In this document: one piece after another, positions 42,574-53,400 of the stretch
How the letters are laid out: each line of letters starts with the position of its first letter
How positions within the stretch are numbered: the stretch's first letter is position 1
From: Cohnella thailandensis
GTDB lineage: Bacteria > Bacillota > Bacilli > Paenibacillales > Paenibacillaceae
Reading direction: 5' to 3'
Length of the DNA: 64,000 bases
Assembly: GCF_014212135.1 (NCBI RefSeq)
Contig: NZ_JACJVQ010000007.1
Location: 124,001-188,000 of the forward strand
Translations under genes and position numbers: made by a program
The notes under the pieces: model-generated
Database searches by the model: none
Seen by the model: the letters and a program-made list of their open reading frames with translations, nothing else
Told to the model about the DNA's origin: nothing

Positions 42574-44324
42574 TGTTCATCCCTCTTTTCGGATTCGGAT
42601 CCCGGCGTGGGCCAGGCCAGTCGAACGCGCAATCCCCCAAGAGGGGATGGAGAGAAGCAGACTCCGGCAGACGGCCCGAACATGAGCTGTAGCCGTTGAG
42701 AGACGTTCCATAGCCCGTAGCCGATATCGCTTTCAGTCGTTAGGCGCATGCTCTTATCCATGGCTTGTATCCGTTCCTCCGGCAAACCGGTGCCGTTGTC
42801 GTCAACATGGAGGTAGCAGAATCCCTGTTCCATGGAGCCCGTGATGCGAATCTCCGCTTCCCCGGGTTTCAACTCGATCCCGTGCAAGACGGCGTTCTCG
42901 ACGACTGGCTGAATGGTTAATTTCGGAACGATCATCTCTTCCATGGTCTCCGGAACATCGATCGAGAATCGAAGCCGCGGCATTCTCATCCGTTGAATAT
43001 TCAAATAATTCTCGATCATCGACAGCTCTTCCCGCAAAGTCGCCGTTTCCTTATCGGATCGCGTCGTATACCGGTAATAATCGGCAAGATTGTGAGCCAT
43101 GGACGAGACCGCTTCGCGATCGTCCAATTCGTTCATGCTCGTAATGTAAGCCAGGCAATTATAGAGAAAATGCGGATTCACCTGGGCTTGCAGCTGTTTC
43201 AGCCTCGCGTCCTTGGAGCGGATTTGCTCCTCGTAGACCGACTCGACGAGAAGTTGGATTTCCTTCGCCATCTCGTTAAAGCCCGTCTGCATATAAACGA
43301 ATTCGCGACTGGAACCCGTCGGAACGCGAGCCGAGAATCGTCCGTCCCGAATCTGCTTGAACCCATTCATTAATTGGCTGATCGGAATTTGAATGTTTCG
43401 GTAAAGCAGCGCAAGCGCGATGAGACTGACGGCCAGCAGCAAGCCAATCGCGGCGTAAAAGAGATTGCGGCTTTCGTAGAGGGGAGAAACGACCTCGTTC
43501 AAAGGCAGGAAATCGACAAGGTACCAATCCAACGTTCTCGATTTGAGATAATAGACTTGATAGTCTTTGCCATTCAGCTTCACCCTAGGCGCATCTTCTT
43601 GTCCGAGACTCCTTCCGTCGAGCCAGGAGATCAACGCTTCAGTCGTTGCCTCGTCCTTCGGACTCCCATGAATGGCATCTTCATCCGCTCGGTATAGAAA
43701 CGGACTGCCCCTTCCGCCTTCTTGATAGTCGGATAAGAGAGCGGCTAAATTATTGGAATCAAAGCTAACTTCCACTATCAACTTGGATTTCGAAATCTCT
43801 TCGTTCGGCATGTACTCGTCCACGATATATCGCTTGAACCTCCGCGTTTCGAGACCGGATTTCGAATCCGTCGTTTCCAAACTCCAGGAGGCGGACGGAT
43901 GCTCGGGCAAGTCGTTCTCGTCGTATTCGGCGGTAGACAGCAGATCGACGCGTTGGCGGGCAACGGGCGAATAAACGACGAATTCGTTGCTCCAGTCGCT
44001 GGAGAGACTTTGCAGCTTAAGCTTCTCCTGAACGGCGATTTTCGTTTTGACCCTGTCCAATAGACTGTCTTTATACGGGAGATTCGGAAGATCACGAACG
44101 CTGGGATCGCGGTTCAAAAAAACGGCCAACTGCTGCAGTTGCCCGATCGAGGAATCCATGTGGCGGAGAAGAACGGAAAGCCGTCTTAGGTTCGATTGCT
44201 CCAGCTCGGTCTCCACGACTTCGACGCTGACCTTATGCGAATATCCGATCAGAAGAAGGACGGGAACGAGAAGCATCAGAATCAGAATCGACATTTTGAC
44301 GAACAACGAGTACCGGAAGCTCAC
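42570..44324 (-). CDS. Sensor histidine kinase, YesM/LytS family
   Basis: 584 residues. Two membrane segments (about 9-30 and 287-307) flank an extracellular sensor domain of about 255 residues. HAMP (about 310-365), the His_kinase core with phospho-acceptor H385 (VNPHFLYNC), and an ATPase domain (DDNGTGLP) follow. Start is GTG overlapping the TAG stop of the binding protein (TAGTG), with GAGGAG upstream. It senses an extracytoplasmic cue, perhaps through that binding protein, and phosphorylates the YesN partner downstream. Confidence 0.95.
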   Translation of the reverse strand: MSFRYSLFVKMSILILMLLVPVLLLIGYSHKVSVEVVETELEQSNLRRLSVLLRHMDSSIGQLQQLAVFLNRDPSVRDLPNLPYKDSLLDRVKTKIAVQEKLKLQSLSSDWSNEFVVYSPVARQRVDLLSTAEYDENDLPEHPSASWSLETTDSKSGLETRRFKRYIVDEYMPNEEISKSKLIVEVSFDSNNLAALLSDYQEGGRGSPFLYRADEDAIHGSPKDEATTEALISWLDGRSLGQEDAPRVKLNGKDYQVYYLKSRTLDWYLVDFLPLNEVVSPLYESRNLFYAAIGLLLAVSLIALALLYRNIQIPISQLMNGFKQIRDGRFSARVPTGSSREFVYMQTGFNEMAKEIQLLVESVYEEQIRSKDARLKQLQAQVNPHFLYNCLAYITSMNELDDREAVSSMAHNLADYYRYTTRSDKETATLREELSMIENYLNIQRMRMPRLRFSIDVPETMEEMIVPKLTIQPVVENAVLHGIELKPGEAEIRITGSMEQGFCYLHVDDNGTGLPEERIQAMDKSMRLTTESDIGYGLWNVSQRLQLMFGPSAGVCFSPSPLGGLRVRLAWPTPGSESEKRDEH

Positions 44325-46021
44325 TATTCTCTCCTCATTTCGGGATTAACCGTCCTATACCAGTCGTTCACTTCCCGAGTAATGACGTCTCCGCCCGAGC
44401 TCTTCCATTTCCGTACGAAGTCGTCGAATTGCTCCAGAGGCGCGTTGCCGTAAATGATCCGCGTGAACGTGTCGTTCTCCAAGCTTCTCAGATACTCGTG
44501 CCGCTCCTTCATCGCCGGCGTCGGGGCTCCGATAAACCGGTCGCGGACGGAATAGTTCATCATCTCATAATTGACGGCGCCCGCCTGAAGAATTTCGGGT
44601 CCCGCTCCCGACAGGTATTTCTCATAGAACGATTCTGGCTTCTTCCCATGGTACAAGTCGTAATAGATTTTCGTCTGCTTGAACGGAATGTTCGGTTCTT
44701 CGTTGGACAGAATGACTTTTTGGGCTTCGATTTTACCGCCGGGTATTCGATCGTCGTCGTAGACGGGCTCACCGTTCACCAACGCGTAATCGTACCCTTC
44801 GGCGAATCCGAATCTCAGTACGTCCGTCTCTCCCGAGAAAACGAAACCGTATAAGTCGTCGTAATACTGCAGGATCCGATCCATGTGCGCGAAATCTTTA
44901 TTGAACAAAATAAGTCCGAGAGAAAGCGGCGTCGCTTTGCGGGCGATCTGCCCGTTCGGTCCCGACGGCAGCGGATAAGCCATGACTTCGGCTCCGGGCA
45001 CGTTCGTCTTGACGTCGCCCAATGGCCATCCCCCGCTCCAGAAGGCGCCGAAATAAATGCCGGACTTGCCCCTGGTGAAGGCATCGGCGGCCATGACCCC
45101 GTCCATCAAAGCGATTTCGGGGTCTAAATATCCTTTTCTCAGCCATTCCGCGTATTTGGATAACGCCTGCTTCGCATTCGGCTGCAACGAGCCGTATTGA
45201 AGCGTTCCGTCATCCGTAAGAATCCATTGATCCGGCAAGGCGTCTCCATAGGAGCCGAACAGCCAGCTGGCGTCGCCGACGACGGAGGATACGCTGTCCT
45301 TGATCCCTGCCGACATGCCGATCGTGTCTTTAAGTCCGTTGCCGTCCGGATCTTCATTCACGAAAGCGTCCATGACGTTCTCGAGTTCTTCGATGGTGGC
45401 CGGAGGTTCGAGTCCCAGCTTGTCCAACCAATCCCGGCGAATGAACATGAGCGTGTCCTGCTCGTCTCCCGCCGTGAGTACCGGCAATCCGTACTTTCTC
45501 CCGTTATAGGTCACCGGGTACCACACTTCCGGATACTTGGCGTACAGTTCCTTCATCCGCGGAGATGCATATCGCTCGAACTCTTCCGTAATGTCCAGCA
45601 GCTTGCCGGCTTCGATCAGCTCGCCGGCGAACATTTTATCGTATACGTGGAAGGTATCGGGAAGCGGCTCGTCCGCGTCAAGCGAAAGCCGAAGCTTCGT
45701 CACATAAGCCTCGTTCTGGCTGTCGGCCGACCATAGCACTTTAAAATCGATGCCGTGTCTCTCCCTGGCCCATTTGGTATGCCAGTTGTTTGCCGGAGTC
45801 TCTCCGTACTTAAACCGCATGGAAGGCACGATTTCCTCGACGGTCGTTATCGCGATCGGGTCAGCCGTTGCCGCATGCGCCGCCGGCGGAGTGGGACCTA
45901 GCGGGATGGCGGTATCGGGTGAGGAGGATCCTGCCTCTTGACAGGCCGACAAAAAAAGACACGGTATCGCAGCAACCATCGCGAGAAGCAACCCTTCGTT
46001 TCTCCCTATTCCGGCTCTCAC
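44324..46021 (-). CDS. Extracellular sugar-binding lipoprotein linked to a YesMN two-component system
   Basis: 565 residues. Start chosen at GTG 46021 because AGGAGG lies seven bases upstream; it gives a proper lipoprotein signal peptide ending in LFLSAC. The body is a family-1 solute-binding protein of the LipO type (DIGMSAGIKDS... region, NEDPDGNGLKD calcium-like loop). There are no permease genes nearby, so it may act as a co-sensor for the overlapping kinase or serve an unlinked permease. Cotranscribed with the kinase through a one-base overlap. Confidence 0.93.
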   Translation of the reverse strand: MRAGIGRNEGLLLAMVAAIPCLFLSACQEAGSSSPDTAIPLGPTPPAAHAATADPIAITTVEEIVPSMRFKYGETPANNWHTKWARERHGIDFKVLWSADSQNEAYVTKLRLSLDADEPLPDTFHVYDKMFAGELIEAGKLLDITEEFERYASPRMKELYAKYPEVWYPVTYNGRKYGLPVLTAGDEQDTLMFIRRDWLDKLGLEPPATIEELENVMDAFVNEDPDGNGLKDTIGMSAGIKDSVSSVVGDASWLFGSYGDALPDQWILTDDGTLQYGSLQPNAKQALSKYAEWLRKGYLDPEIALMDGVMAADAFTRGKSGIYFGAFWSGGWPLGDVKTNVPGAEVMAYPLPSGPNGQIARKATPLSLGLILFNKDFAHMDRILQYYDDLYGFVFSGETDVLRFGFAEGYDYALVNGEPVYDDDRIPGGKIEAQKVILSNEEPNIPFKQTKIYYDLYHGKKPESFYEKYLSGAGPEILQAGAVNYEMMNYSVRDRFIGAPTPAMKERHEYLRSLENDTFTRIIYGNAPLEQFDDFVRKWKSSGGDVITREVNDWYRTVNPEMRRE

Positions 46022-46180
46022 AGCGTAACCTCCTATTGCTAGGATCGTCGTGCGCTCGCTTTCATCCAATATTATACATTCCATGTTCCGATTGCGTAAA
46101 TTGGAAATAAAACAAGAAATCCCACGTCGATGCAGAAAGACGATATAATTACTTTTAGCACAACAGGGAGGTTCGAACTT

Positions 46181-46801
46181 ATGAATATATTAATTTTAGG
46201 CGCAACTGGACGAGTCGGAAGTCAAATCGTTACTTATGCCCTTTATGACAGACATCAGGTTACGGTTTTAGTTCGAACTCCGGAAAAGATTCAGATCAAC
46301 GATAACAATTTATCTATTATTCAAGGGAATGTTTTAAATAAAGAGGATATCGTACGCGCCATGCATGGGATGGATGCCGTGATTAGTGCACTAAATACGG
46401 ATGGGACAACTACCCTAACAGAAAGCATGCCCCTTATTATCGAAGCAATGGAACGCGAAGGTATACAACGAATGATAACGATAGGGACTGCGGGTATTCT
46501 GCAAAGTAGATCTGCCCCAAATTCCCTGCGTTATCAGTCAAGTGAATCAAAGCGCAAATCAGTCCGTGCGGCGAAAGAGCATCATAACGTTTACGATATG
46601 CTCAAACAATCAACATTAGAATGGACTATTGTCTGTCCCACGTATCTGCCCGACGGAGTAAGGAAAGGCAATTACCGCGTAGAACGTGATTTTTTGCCTG
46701 AGGGTGGGGTTGAAATATCCGTCGCGGATACAGCTGAATTTACATATAGCCAGATAAAAGCCAGCGACTATATAAAGTCGCGCGTAGGTATCGCCTACTA
46801 A
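46181..46801 (+). CDS. NmrA-like NAD(P)-binding oxidoreductase (YwnB type)
   Basis: 206 residues. Atypical short-chain dehydrogenase fold: the NAD(P) motif GATGRVGSQI is at residues 8-17 and the chain ends near YSQIKASDYIKSRVG. No Tyr-x-x-x-Lys catalytic pair is evident, as in NmrA/YwnB-like sensors and reductases. GGGAGG precedes ATG 46181. Distinctly lower GC than the neighbouring genes, and not cotranscribed with anything, so it may have been transferred in. Confidence 0.9.
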   Translation: MNILILGATGRVGSQIVTYALYDRHQVTVLVRTPEKIQINDNNLSIIQGNVLNKEDIVRAMHGMDAVISALNTDGTTTLTESMPLIIEAMEREGIQRMITIGTAGILQSRSAPNSLRYQSSESKRKSVRAAKEHHNVYDMLKQSTLEWTIVCPTYLPDGVRKGNYRVERDFLPEGGVEISVADTAEFTYSQIKASDYIKSRVGIAY

Positions 46802-46825
46802 AAATAGAGACGGCTTGTCCGGTCA

Positions 46826-47662
46826 TTATAAACTCGTCTTGCGTTTGCGATATTTTGACGGAGTCTCTCCGAACGATTGTTGGAACATTCTTGTAAAATG
46901 ATCCGTACTTTCGAACCCGACATCGGAGGAAATCTCCGAAATCCGCCTGCTCGTGCAGGACAATAGTTGAGCCGCTTTTTCGAGCCGGAATTTGTTTACG
47001 GTATTCAAAATCGTGTCTCCCACTTCTTCTTTGAAAAGATGGGACAACCTCGACGGTGACAAACAGGCCAGTTGGGCCAATTCCGGCAAGCCTATTTTTT
47101 CCTTGAAGGAAAATTGCAAATACCGCAATACTTCCGCGATCCTGGAATCCATCGCGATTTCTCCGACATCCGAAGCGGCCAACCTGACTTGAATCAGCGC
47201 CTCTTCCAACGCCAACTCCGATAACCTGCCGTGCAAGGCTGTACGGCCATCCCGCAAAGAATGGCGGTGCATGCGGTTTAACGGATCGACCACCGCGTGA
47301 CGGACTTCCGCCGGCAAGCTCAAGTGAAAGAATCTTTCGGATCTTACGGGCAGTCTAAGCCACGGACTCCAATCCGGGTCTGGAATAAAGTGAACCCATA
47401 GAAATTCCCATGCTTCTCCATGAGTACCATATTGGTGCGGAATGCCCGGAAGCAAGATGGCGGCGTCCCCCTCTCGGCACAGCACGTCTTCCTCTGCCGT
47501 TCGGACAACCCCTTCGCCGGAAAGCGTATACATGAGCAACCAATCCACGCTTCCCGAAGGACGGTGGACAGAATAACCTAGCTCCTCCCGGTAATGGCCG
47601 GAGATGAGAATTCCGTAGGGACGCTCTTCGTTAATAGCATAATTCGTCGGTTTTTTAGCCAT
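46826..47662 (-). CDS. AraC family regulator with N-terminal cupin sensor
   Basis: 278 residues from ATG 47662 (GAGGAG seven bases upstream; an ATG at 47677 would place the ribosome site inside the frame). Cupin motif CREGDAAILLPGIPHQYG, then AraC domain (GLPELAQLACLSPSRLSHLF; ISEISSDVGFESTDHFTRMF). Divergent from the GH35 beta-galactosidase gene across 121 bases, its likely target. Paralogue of the regulator at 4030-4851. Confidence 0.93.
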   Translation of the reverse strand: MAKKPTNYAINEERPYGILISGHYREELGYSVHRPSGSVDWLLMYTLSGEGVVRTAEEDVLCREGDAAILLPGIPHQYGTHGEAWEFLWVHFIPDPDWSPWLRLPVRSERFFHLSLPAEVRHAVVDPLNRMHRHSLRDGRTALHGRLSELALEEALIQVRLAASDVGEIAMDSRIAEVLRYLQFSFKEKIGLPELAQLACLSPSRLSHLFKEEVGDTILNTVNKFRLEKAAQLLSCTSRRISEISSDVGFESTDHFTRMFQQSFGETPSKYRKRKTSL

Positions 47663-47783
47663 TTCGCTACTCCTCATAAGCCCATCTATTATTTAAAATT
47701 ATTACCATCGGTGCTTTTCCCCACTGATTGACTCAGTAGAATTCATCGCATTTTCAAAATAACATAAGGAGGCAAGATCGACA

Positions 47784-50099
47784 ATGAACAACTCTGTTTA
47801 CAAGCTTTCGCTAACAGACACCGCTGCCCCTGAGATCCGTCCAGGCAAACTGGGGGAGTTCGGCGGAAGCAACCCCTCCGGAGACGCTTACGGTTTCACG
47901 AACTTCTACATGACGCGCAATGGTCAACCCTTCATCCCGGTTGTCGGGGAATTTCATTTCTCCAGGTTCTCTTACTTGCATTGGGAAGAAGAGCTTCTCA
48001 AGATGAAAGCCGGCGGCGTCCATATCGTGGCTACTTATGTATTCTGGAACTTCCACGAAGAAGAAGAAGGGATATTCGAATGGGGCGGCGACCGGAATTT
48101 ACGTCACTTTATCGACTTGTGCGCCAAACTGGACCTCCCTCTGATCCTAAGAATCGGACCATTCTGTCATGGGGAAGTCCGTAATGGCGGGATCCCGGAT
48201 TGGGTGTTCTCCAAACCGATCGAGATCCGTTCCAACGATCCTGGATACCTGGCTCTGGCCAACAAGCTTTACCGAGAAATCGCCAAACAGATGAAGGGCT
48301 CGCTCTATCAGGACGGGGGTCCGGTCATTGCCGTACAGTTGGAAAACGAGTTCATGCACTGCGGGGCGCCGAACGATGCTTGGGGATACAAAGCCGGCAA
48401 GTTCATGACTTCCGGAACGGGCGGCAACGATCACTTGATGGAATTGCAACGAATCGCCATCGAAGCGGGCATTAAACCGCTCTTCTTTACGGCAACGGCT
48501 TGGGGAGGCGCCGCGGTACCGGAGCAAGGCACCCTTCCGATGCTGGCCGGCTATGCCTATACGCCGTGGATTCCGAATCAACCGCCAAGCCGGGAATTCG
48601 TGTTCCGCGATCTTCATCATACTCCTGCAGAACCGGTTAACTACGATACGCGGGAATATCCGGTCGCTTATTGCGAGATGGCGGGCGGCATGCAAGTTAG
48701 CTATAACGCAAGACCGTACGTTCCCGCAGACAGCGTCGAAGCCATGACGCTGGTCAAGCTGGCAAGCGGCAGCAATCTTCTCGGCTATTATATGTATCAT
48801 GGCGGCTCCAATCCGGTGGGCAAGAAAACGTATTTGAACGAACAGTTCCTTCCGAAAATCACGTATGACTATCAGTCTCCGTTAGGGGAGTTCGGCAGGG
48901 TCGGCGAATCGTACGACCGGATTCGCACCCTCTCGATGTTCCTCGAAGCGTTCGGCGACGTACTCGCTCCAATGCCCACAACGATACCGGAGGGCCAAAG
49001 CGATATTCCATCGGAGGATACCTCGACTTTGCGCTGGTGCGTCAGGCAGAAGGACGGCTCCGGCTTCGTTTTCGTTAATAATTTTCAGGATCATATCGAA
49101 ATGCCCGACCGCCGTTTCCGAATCGAACTCGAGACTTCCCAAGGGAACGTTTCTTTGCCGAGCACGGGTGAAATCACGATCAAAGGCGGGATTGGTGTCG
49201 TGCTGCCGTTCAACCTCGATCTCGGCGGGATTCAATTAGTTAGCGCGACGGCTCAATTGCTAACAAAACTGGAGTCCGATGGGGAGCAAACCTTCGTCTT
49301 CTATGCGCATGAAGGCATGACTCCCGAACTCGTCTTCCGTAAATCGTCATTGTCGTCTATTGATCCTGGCGCTGGAACCGTAGAAGACATCGGCCCGAAC
49401 TCGATTGTTCGTCCCGCTGCAGGCAGAAGACATGTCGTCCGCGCGAGAACGTCCGATGGCCATGAAGTCCGTATTTTGGTACTCACGCGTGAAGAAGCCC
49501 TTCAATCCTACAAGGTCTCCCTGTGGAACAAACAAACGCTCGTCATTAGCGACAGCCATCTGTTCGTGCACAACAATCGACTTGTGTGTACCTCGTCTAA
49601 CAGCGAGGTAACGGTGTCCCTTCTTCAAACCGGGACCATGGATTTGCGTTCGAACAAGGGGACTCTTGCGAGGAAACAAGACGGCGTGTTCGAAACCTTC
49701 AAGATCTCCATTCCCGCTTTTGAACCGAGTCTGTCCGTCTCCAAGCCTTCAGGTCGCTCCGCCCTGTTAAAAATCGATAAGGAATGGCCTGCGGAAGTGA
49801 ACGACGTCTGGCTCCACATCGATTATGAAGGCGATGTTGCTGAAGCTTATCTAGGGACAAGGCTTCTAACCGACCATATTTATTACGGACATCCCTGGCA
49901 GATTGGGTTGAAGCAGTTCCGGAACGATCTCGATAAAGGCGATGTGCATCTGGCCATCACCCCGGTTCGCAAAGGAACGGTCACCACGTTCGTGAACCAA
50001 GCCCAAGTCGAACGGTTCGAGGGAGTCGAGATCGCGGAGTTCCGTTCCATCCGCGCGATTCCCGAGTATCAAGTATCTTTGTTTCCGCAACGAATCTAA
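47784..50099 (+). CDS. Glycoside hydrolase family 35 beta-galactosidase
   Basis: 771 residues, no signal peptide. The GH35 TIM barrel occupies ~40-380: the substrate pocket GEFHFSRFSYLHWEEEL, the acid/base E189 in VQLENEF, and the candidate nucleophile E298 in YCEMAGGM. Beta-sandwich domains fill the C-terminal half. It would release terminal beta-galactose from imported oligosaccharides such as galactan or arabinogalactan fragments. Divergent from its AraC regulator; its 3' end faces a DUF5107/TPR gene across a bidirectional terminator. Confidence 0.92.
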   Translation: MNNSVYKLSLTDTAAPEIRPGKLGEFGGSNPSGDAYGFTNFYMTRNGQPFIPVVGEFHFSRFSYLHWEEELLKMKAGGVHIVATYVFWNFHEEEEGIFEWGGDRNLRHFIDLCAKLDLPLILRIGPFCHGEVRNGGIPDWVFSKPIEIRSNDPGYLALANKLYREIAKQMKGSLYQDGGPVIAVQLENEFMHCGAPNDAWGYKAGKFMTSGTGGNDHLMELQRIAIEAGIKPLFFTATAWGGAAVPEQGTLPMLAGYAYTPWIPNQPPSREFVFRDLHHTPAEPVNYDTREYPVAYCEMAGGMQVSYNARPYVPADSVEAMTLVKLASGSNLLGYYMYHGGSNPVGKKTYLNEQFLPKITYDYQSPLGEFGRVGESYDRIRTLSMFLEAFGDVLAPMPTTIPEGQSDIPSEDTSTLRWCVRQKDGSGFVFVNNFQDHIEMPDRRFRIELETSQGNVSLPSTGEITIKGGIGVVLPFNLDLGGIQLVSATAQLLTKLESDGEQTFVFYAHEGMTPELVFRKSSLSSIDPGAGTVEDIGPNSIVRPAAGRRHVVRARTSDGHEVRILVLTREEALQSYKVSLWNKQTLVISDSHLFVHNNRLVCTSSNSEVTVSLLQTGTMDLRSNKGTLARKQDGVFETFKISIPAFEPSLSVSKPSGRSALLKIDKEWPAEVNDVWLHIDYEGDVAEAYLGTRLLTDHIYYGHPWQIGLKQFRNDLDKGDVHLAITPVRKGTVTTFVNQAQVERFEGVEIAEFRSIRAIPEYQVSLFPQRI

Positions 50100-50101
50100 G
50101 A

Positions 50102-50141
50102 AAGAAGCGATCATTCTTCGAAGGAATGATCGCTTTCTTCA
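50102..50141. terminator. Bidirectional terminator between GH35 and the small minus-strand ORF
   Basis: Stem AGCGATCATTC / GAATGATCGCT with a 7-base loop and T-rich flanks on both strands. It ends the GH35 transcript and the DUF5107 transcript. Confidence 0.85.
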
Positions 50142-50150
50142 TTTCTCATT

Positions 50151-50381
50151 TTAATCAAATTCCCGAACCAACATGGTATATCCCGTTGGCCGGATGATAG
50201 ATAAGACCGTTTTGCCATCCTTAGCAGGATTCAGCACATGAATCGTTGTCCCTTCTCCCGGAATTAAATCTGGAATGTCGAAATTCTGTTCCTCTGCATC
50301 GTCCTCCGTCCGGATGTTCAGACGGTAACCAATGATGGAGTGGGATGGAATATCCTTTGTACAATGTATGCTGCATACCAA
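50151..50381 (-). CDS. Small hypothetical protein, possible Ig-like beta-sandwich
   Basis: 76 residues. TTG start at 50381, preceded at ten bases by GGCGGAGG; the frame is also open upstream into the end of the DUF5107 gene. The segment DIPDLIPGEGTTIHVLNP resembles the C-terminal Ig-like domain of GH2-type glycosidases. It begins 35 bases after the stop of the DUF5107/TPR gene in the same direction and is followed directly by the terminator. It may be a real small cotranscribed protein or a detached domain fragment; moderate to low confidence. Confidence 0.45.
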   Translation of the reverse strand: MVCSIHCTKDIPSHSIIGYRLNIRTEDDAEEQNFDIPDLIPGEGTTIHVLNPAKDGKTVLSIIRPTGYTMLVREFD

Positions 50382-50415
50382 CTCGCCGGAGCCTCCGCCT
50401 TCTTCTCCGTACCTG

Positions 50416-53400
50416 TTAGTCGCACAAGGCCAGGTGAATTCTCGCGCCCTGATGGTTCGTCTCCAATTCGATCACTTCGTCGAGTCTTGCCTTCGCTTCC
50501 GCGGTCCGCTCCAGGCCAAGCCATCCAAGCCCCATCATGTAAAGGCAATGGACCTTGTTCCTCTTATTCAGGTCATCCTCGAACACGAGAAAGTCCGGTA
50601 GGGAAACGGCGAAATAATCGATTTTCACATCATCGAACAGATGCTTCTCGGCATAATCGATCAATTTGTTGAACCGGCGATTCGCTTCCTTAACGACGCC
50701 CAACTTCCTCCAGGCGAGACCCTGATAGAAAATCATATCCGGCGGTTGGTCATTGTAAAACATCGCGCTGGCCGGTTCCTCCAAGCCTTGCGAAGCAATG
50801 GACCAGCATTCGGTTGCCTTCTCGGATTGACCCAATCCTTCGTACGCGTTGCCGAGATAGTAGTAAACGTTATTCTCCTGCGCGCCGGCGAGCTTGCCCT
50901 CCCCTAAGTTCTCCGGGTAAACCAGAGCACGGCTGAGCAGGTCCGCCGCTTGCTCGAACTTCCCTTGTCGGAGAGAATGTTTGCCGAGTTCGACGTGCGC
51001 CAGCACGTATTGGCCGGTCACTTTCCCTTCTCCGCCTTCCCATGGGTGGAACTTCCGGCGGGCGATTGCCGTTGCGGCATCGGAATGCCTGTCGAGCAAG
51101 TTAAGCAGCGTTACATATTCCACATACAGATCGTCGCGTTTTTCGACCAATTCCATGTGGCGCTCCAGCTTCGCCAGACGGTCTGCGGCGGAGAGGCCGA
51201 TTTTCTTGTACAGCTGGTCCAGTTCATAAAATACGCGAGCGTCCGAGGTATTGCAGGCAAATGCTTTCTCCAAAGCCTTACGCGCCTGTTCGGGAGCATT
51301 GCGCTTATTGTAATAAGCAAGCGCAAGGTTCCGATGCGCCGTCGCGAAACCGTCGAATAGCGAAACGGAAGCCTCCCACAAACGAATAGATTCTTCCGGA
51401 CGTTTCTTGTCGTACAGCAGGTTGGCCAGGTAGTAACGGGCTTTGTCATCCGAGGAATCCAAGGAGACCGCGCTTTCCAGCACCAACAGATCAAAGAGAC
51501 TGTTCGGGAAGCAATAGTCCGGCGCCGCGTCATGGCCGGCTCTTCTCTGGACGCCGGCTTCCGCCGGTTGACCCGACATTTCCAGCACGTAAGCCAGCGC
51601 ATAATGCAGCATGGGATACGAGGAAGAGCCCGTTAGCTGGATGATCCGCTCCAGCACTTGCGCGGCTTCATCGTAAAGACCGCAGCCGGCGTAGTCGGAC
51701 GCCAGGTTCAAATAATTATGGACGTCGTTACGCATCAGAGTCGTTAGCTTATCGTTTGCTGTAGCTTCATCCTGCTCGTTACCCGATGCGGAGAACAGAA
51801 GGACTCGTTCATAAGCAGAACCAAAATCGGCTACGTCGAGAGCAAGCGTTTCTTCGGCATAGGCAAGCGCTTCCGCATAACGTCCGAGCTTGCGCAGCAG
51901 CGCCGCTTTCAAATGCCTGGATTTGTAGTTGCGGCTATTGCGTATGAGCGAACGTTCAGCCAGTTCAAGGGCTTCCGCATAAGCCCCTTTGCCGCAGGCG
52001 ATTTGAGCCAGCGAGAAGTACCCGCTGTCCTGCCAAGCCGCAGACCATACGGATTTGTAGAATGCCGAGAAGGCCTCTTCCATCCGCCCCTGTAATTTAA
52101 GCGACATGCCGAGTTGGTAATAGGCTTCGCTGTCATACGGGTTCGGATTCCGCCAGGTGAGCGACTTGATTGCAGTACGGAAGTGATTCTCCGCTTGCCG
52201 GAACAGCCCTCTTCGGAGCAGCAACGTGCCGTACGCGACATTGATTCGGATATCGGATGCGTCGCGTTTCAAGCCTTCCAGGTAATAGGCTTCCGACTCG
52301 AACGTAGCGTGCCGGTATTGTTCCAGGTGAAGTCCGGCAAGATAAAGCTGCTCGTTCGTCTTCAACTCCTCCGGCAGCGGCAGCGGCTTCGCCGCGTCCG
52401 GCACTTGCTCGATGGAAGGCTTGGCGGGACGATAGGAGATTAATGTCCTGCCTTCCGAATCGAATACCGTCACTAGAAGGTCGTGCGCCCGGTCTTGTTC
52501 GTCCAGCGCGATAATCGACTTGTAGGTCGACAGCGGGGATAACTCCACCGTATCGCGTGCATAAATCCGTTTCTTTCCTTTTAACTCTACGACAGCGTCC
52601 TTGAGCACAGAGGTGGCATAAGCCATGACGGTTGCCGTGCGCGATGGTTCGTCCACTTCGAGATTGACGGCGGCCTCGATGGATGCATTCTTGACGACTC
52701 CGATATCCTTGTAAGGCATGAAGTATTGTTTGAAGGTCTTCTCCTCATAAGGCTGAAGCCAGGTGAAGTCCGGTTGATTATCGGTGTATACGCCCGTCAT
52801 CAGCTCGATGTAAGGCCCATCCTCGTCGGTCAAGTTGCGGTCCCATGCTTGCCCGAATTCCCCGTTCCCCCAGGTCCATTGCTTTTTGCCTGGAGAAATA
52901 TGGTGATTCGCTACATGGAGAAGTCCTGCCTGGACCCCGTGATCGTAACCTCCGACGAAATTATAGTCCGACTTATACGCCATGTACGAAGTCGGTACCG
53001 GGATGTTCTTATAGCGCGAAATATCGACGCCTTCCGAGTAGTCCATTTTGTAATACGTCCCCGTTGCGATCGGAAACCGGGATACGTCCCTTTTGCCGTG
53101 GTCGAATACGGCCGTGACATCGGGCGGGAAGACGGACTGGGTATGATCGTTCACGGCGACGGCCGGATTGGCCCACCAGAGGAACGTTTGCGGCTGAGCC
53201 GTTCGATTATACAACTGGGCCGAAATCTCCAGGTACGCTTTGCCCGGATATAAGGTAAAGCCCGTCGTCACCTTGGTTCCGTACATTCGATCGATCTCGC
53301 TGACCCATACCGTTGCGCTGCCGTCTTCGTTCGGCGATAGCAGATGCTCAACGGGTCCGAACGTGTTCGGGCGGTGATGTTGAGGCCAATTGAACTCGAT

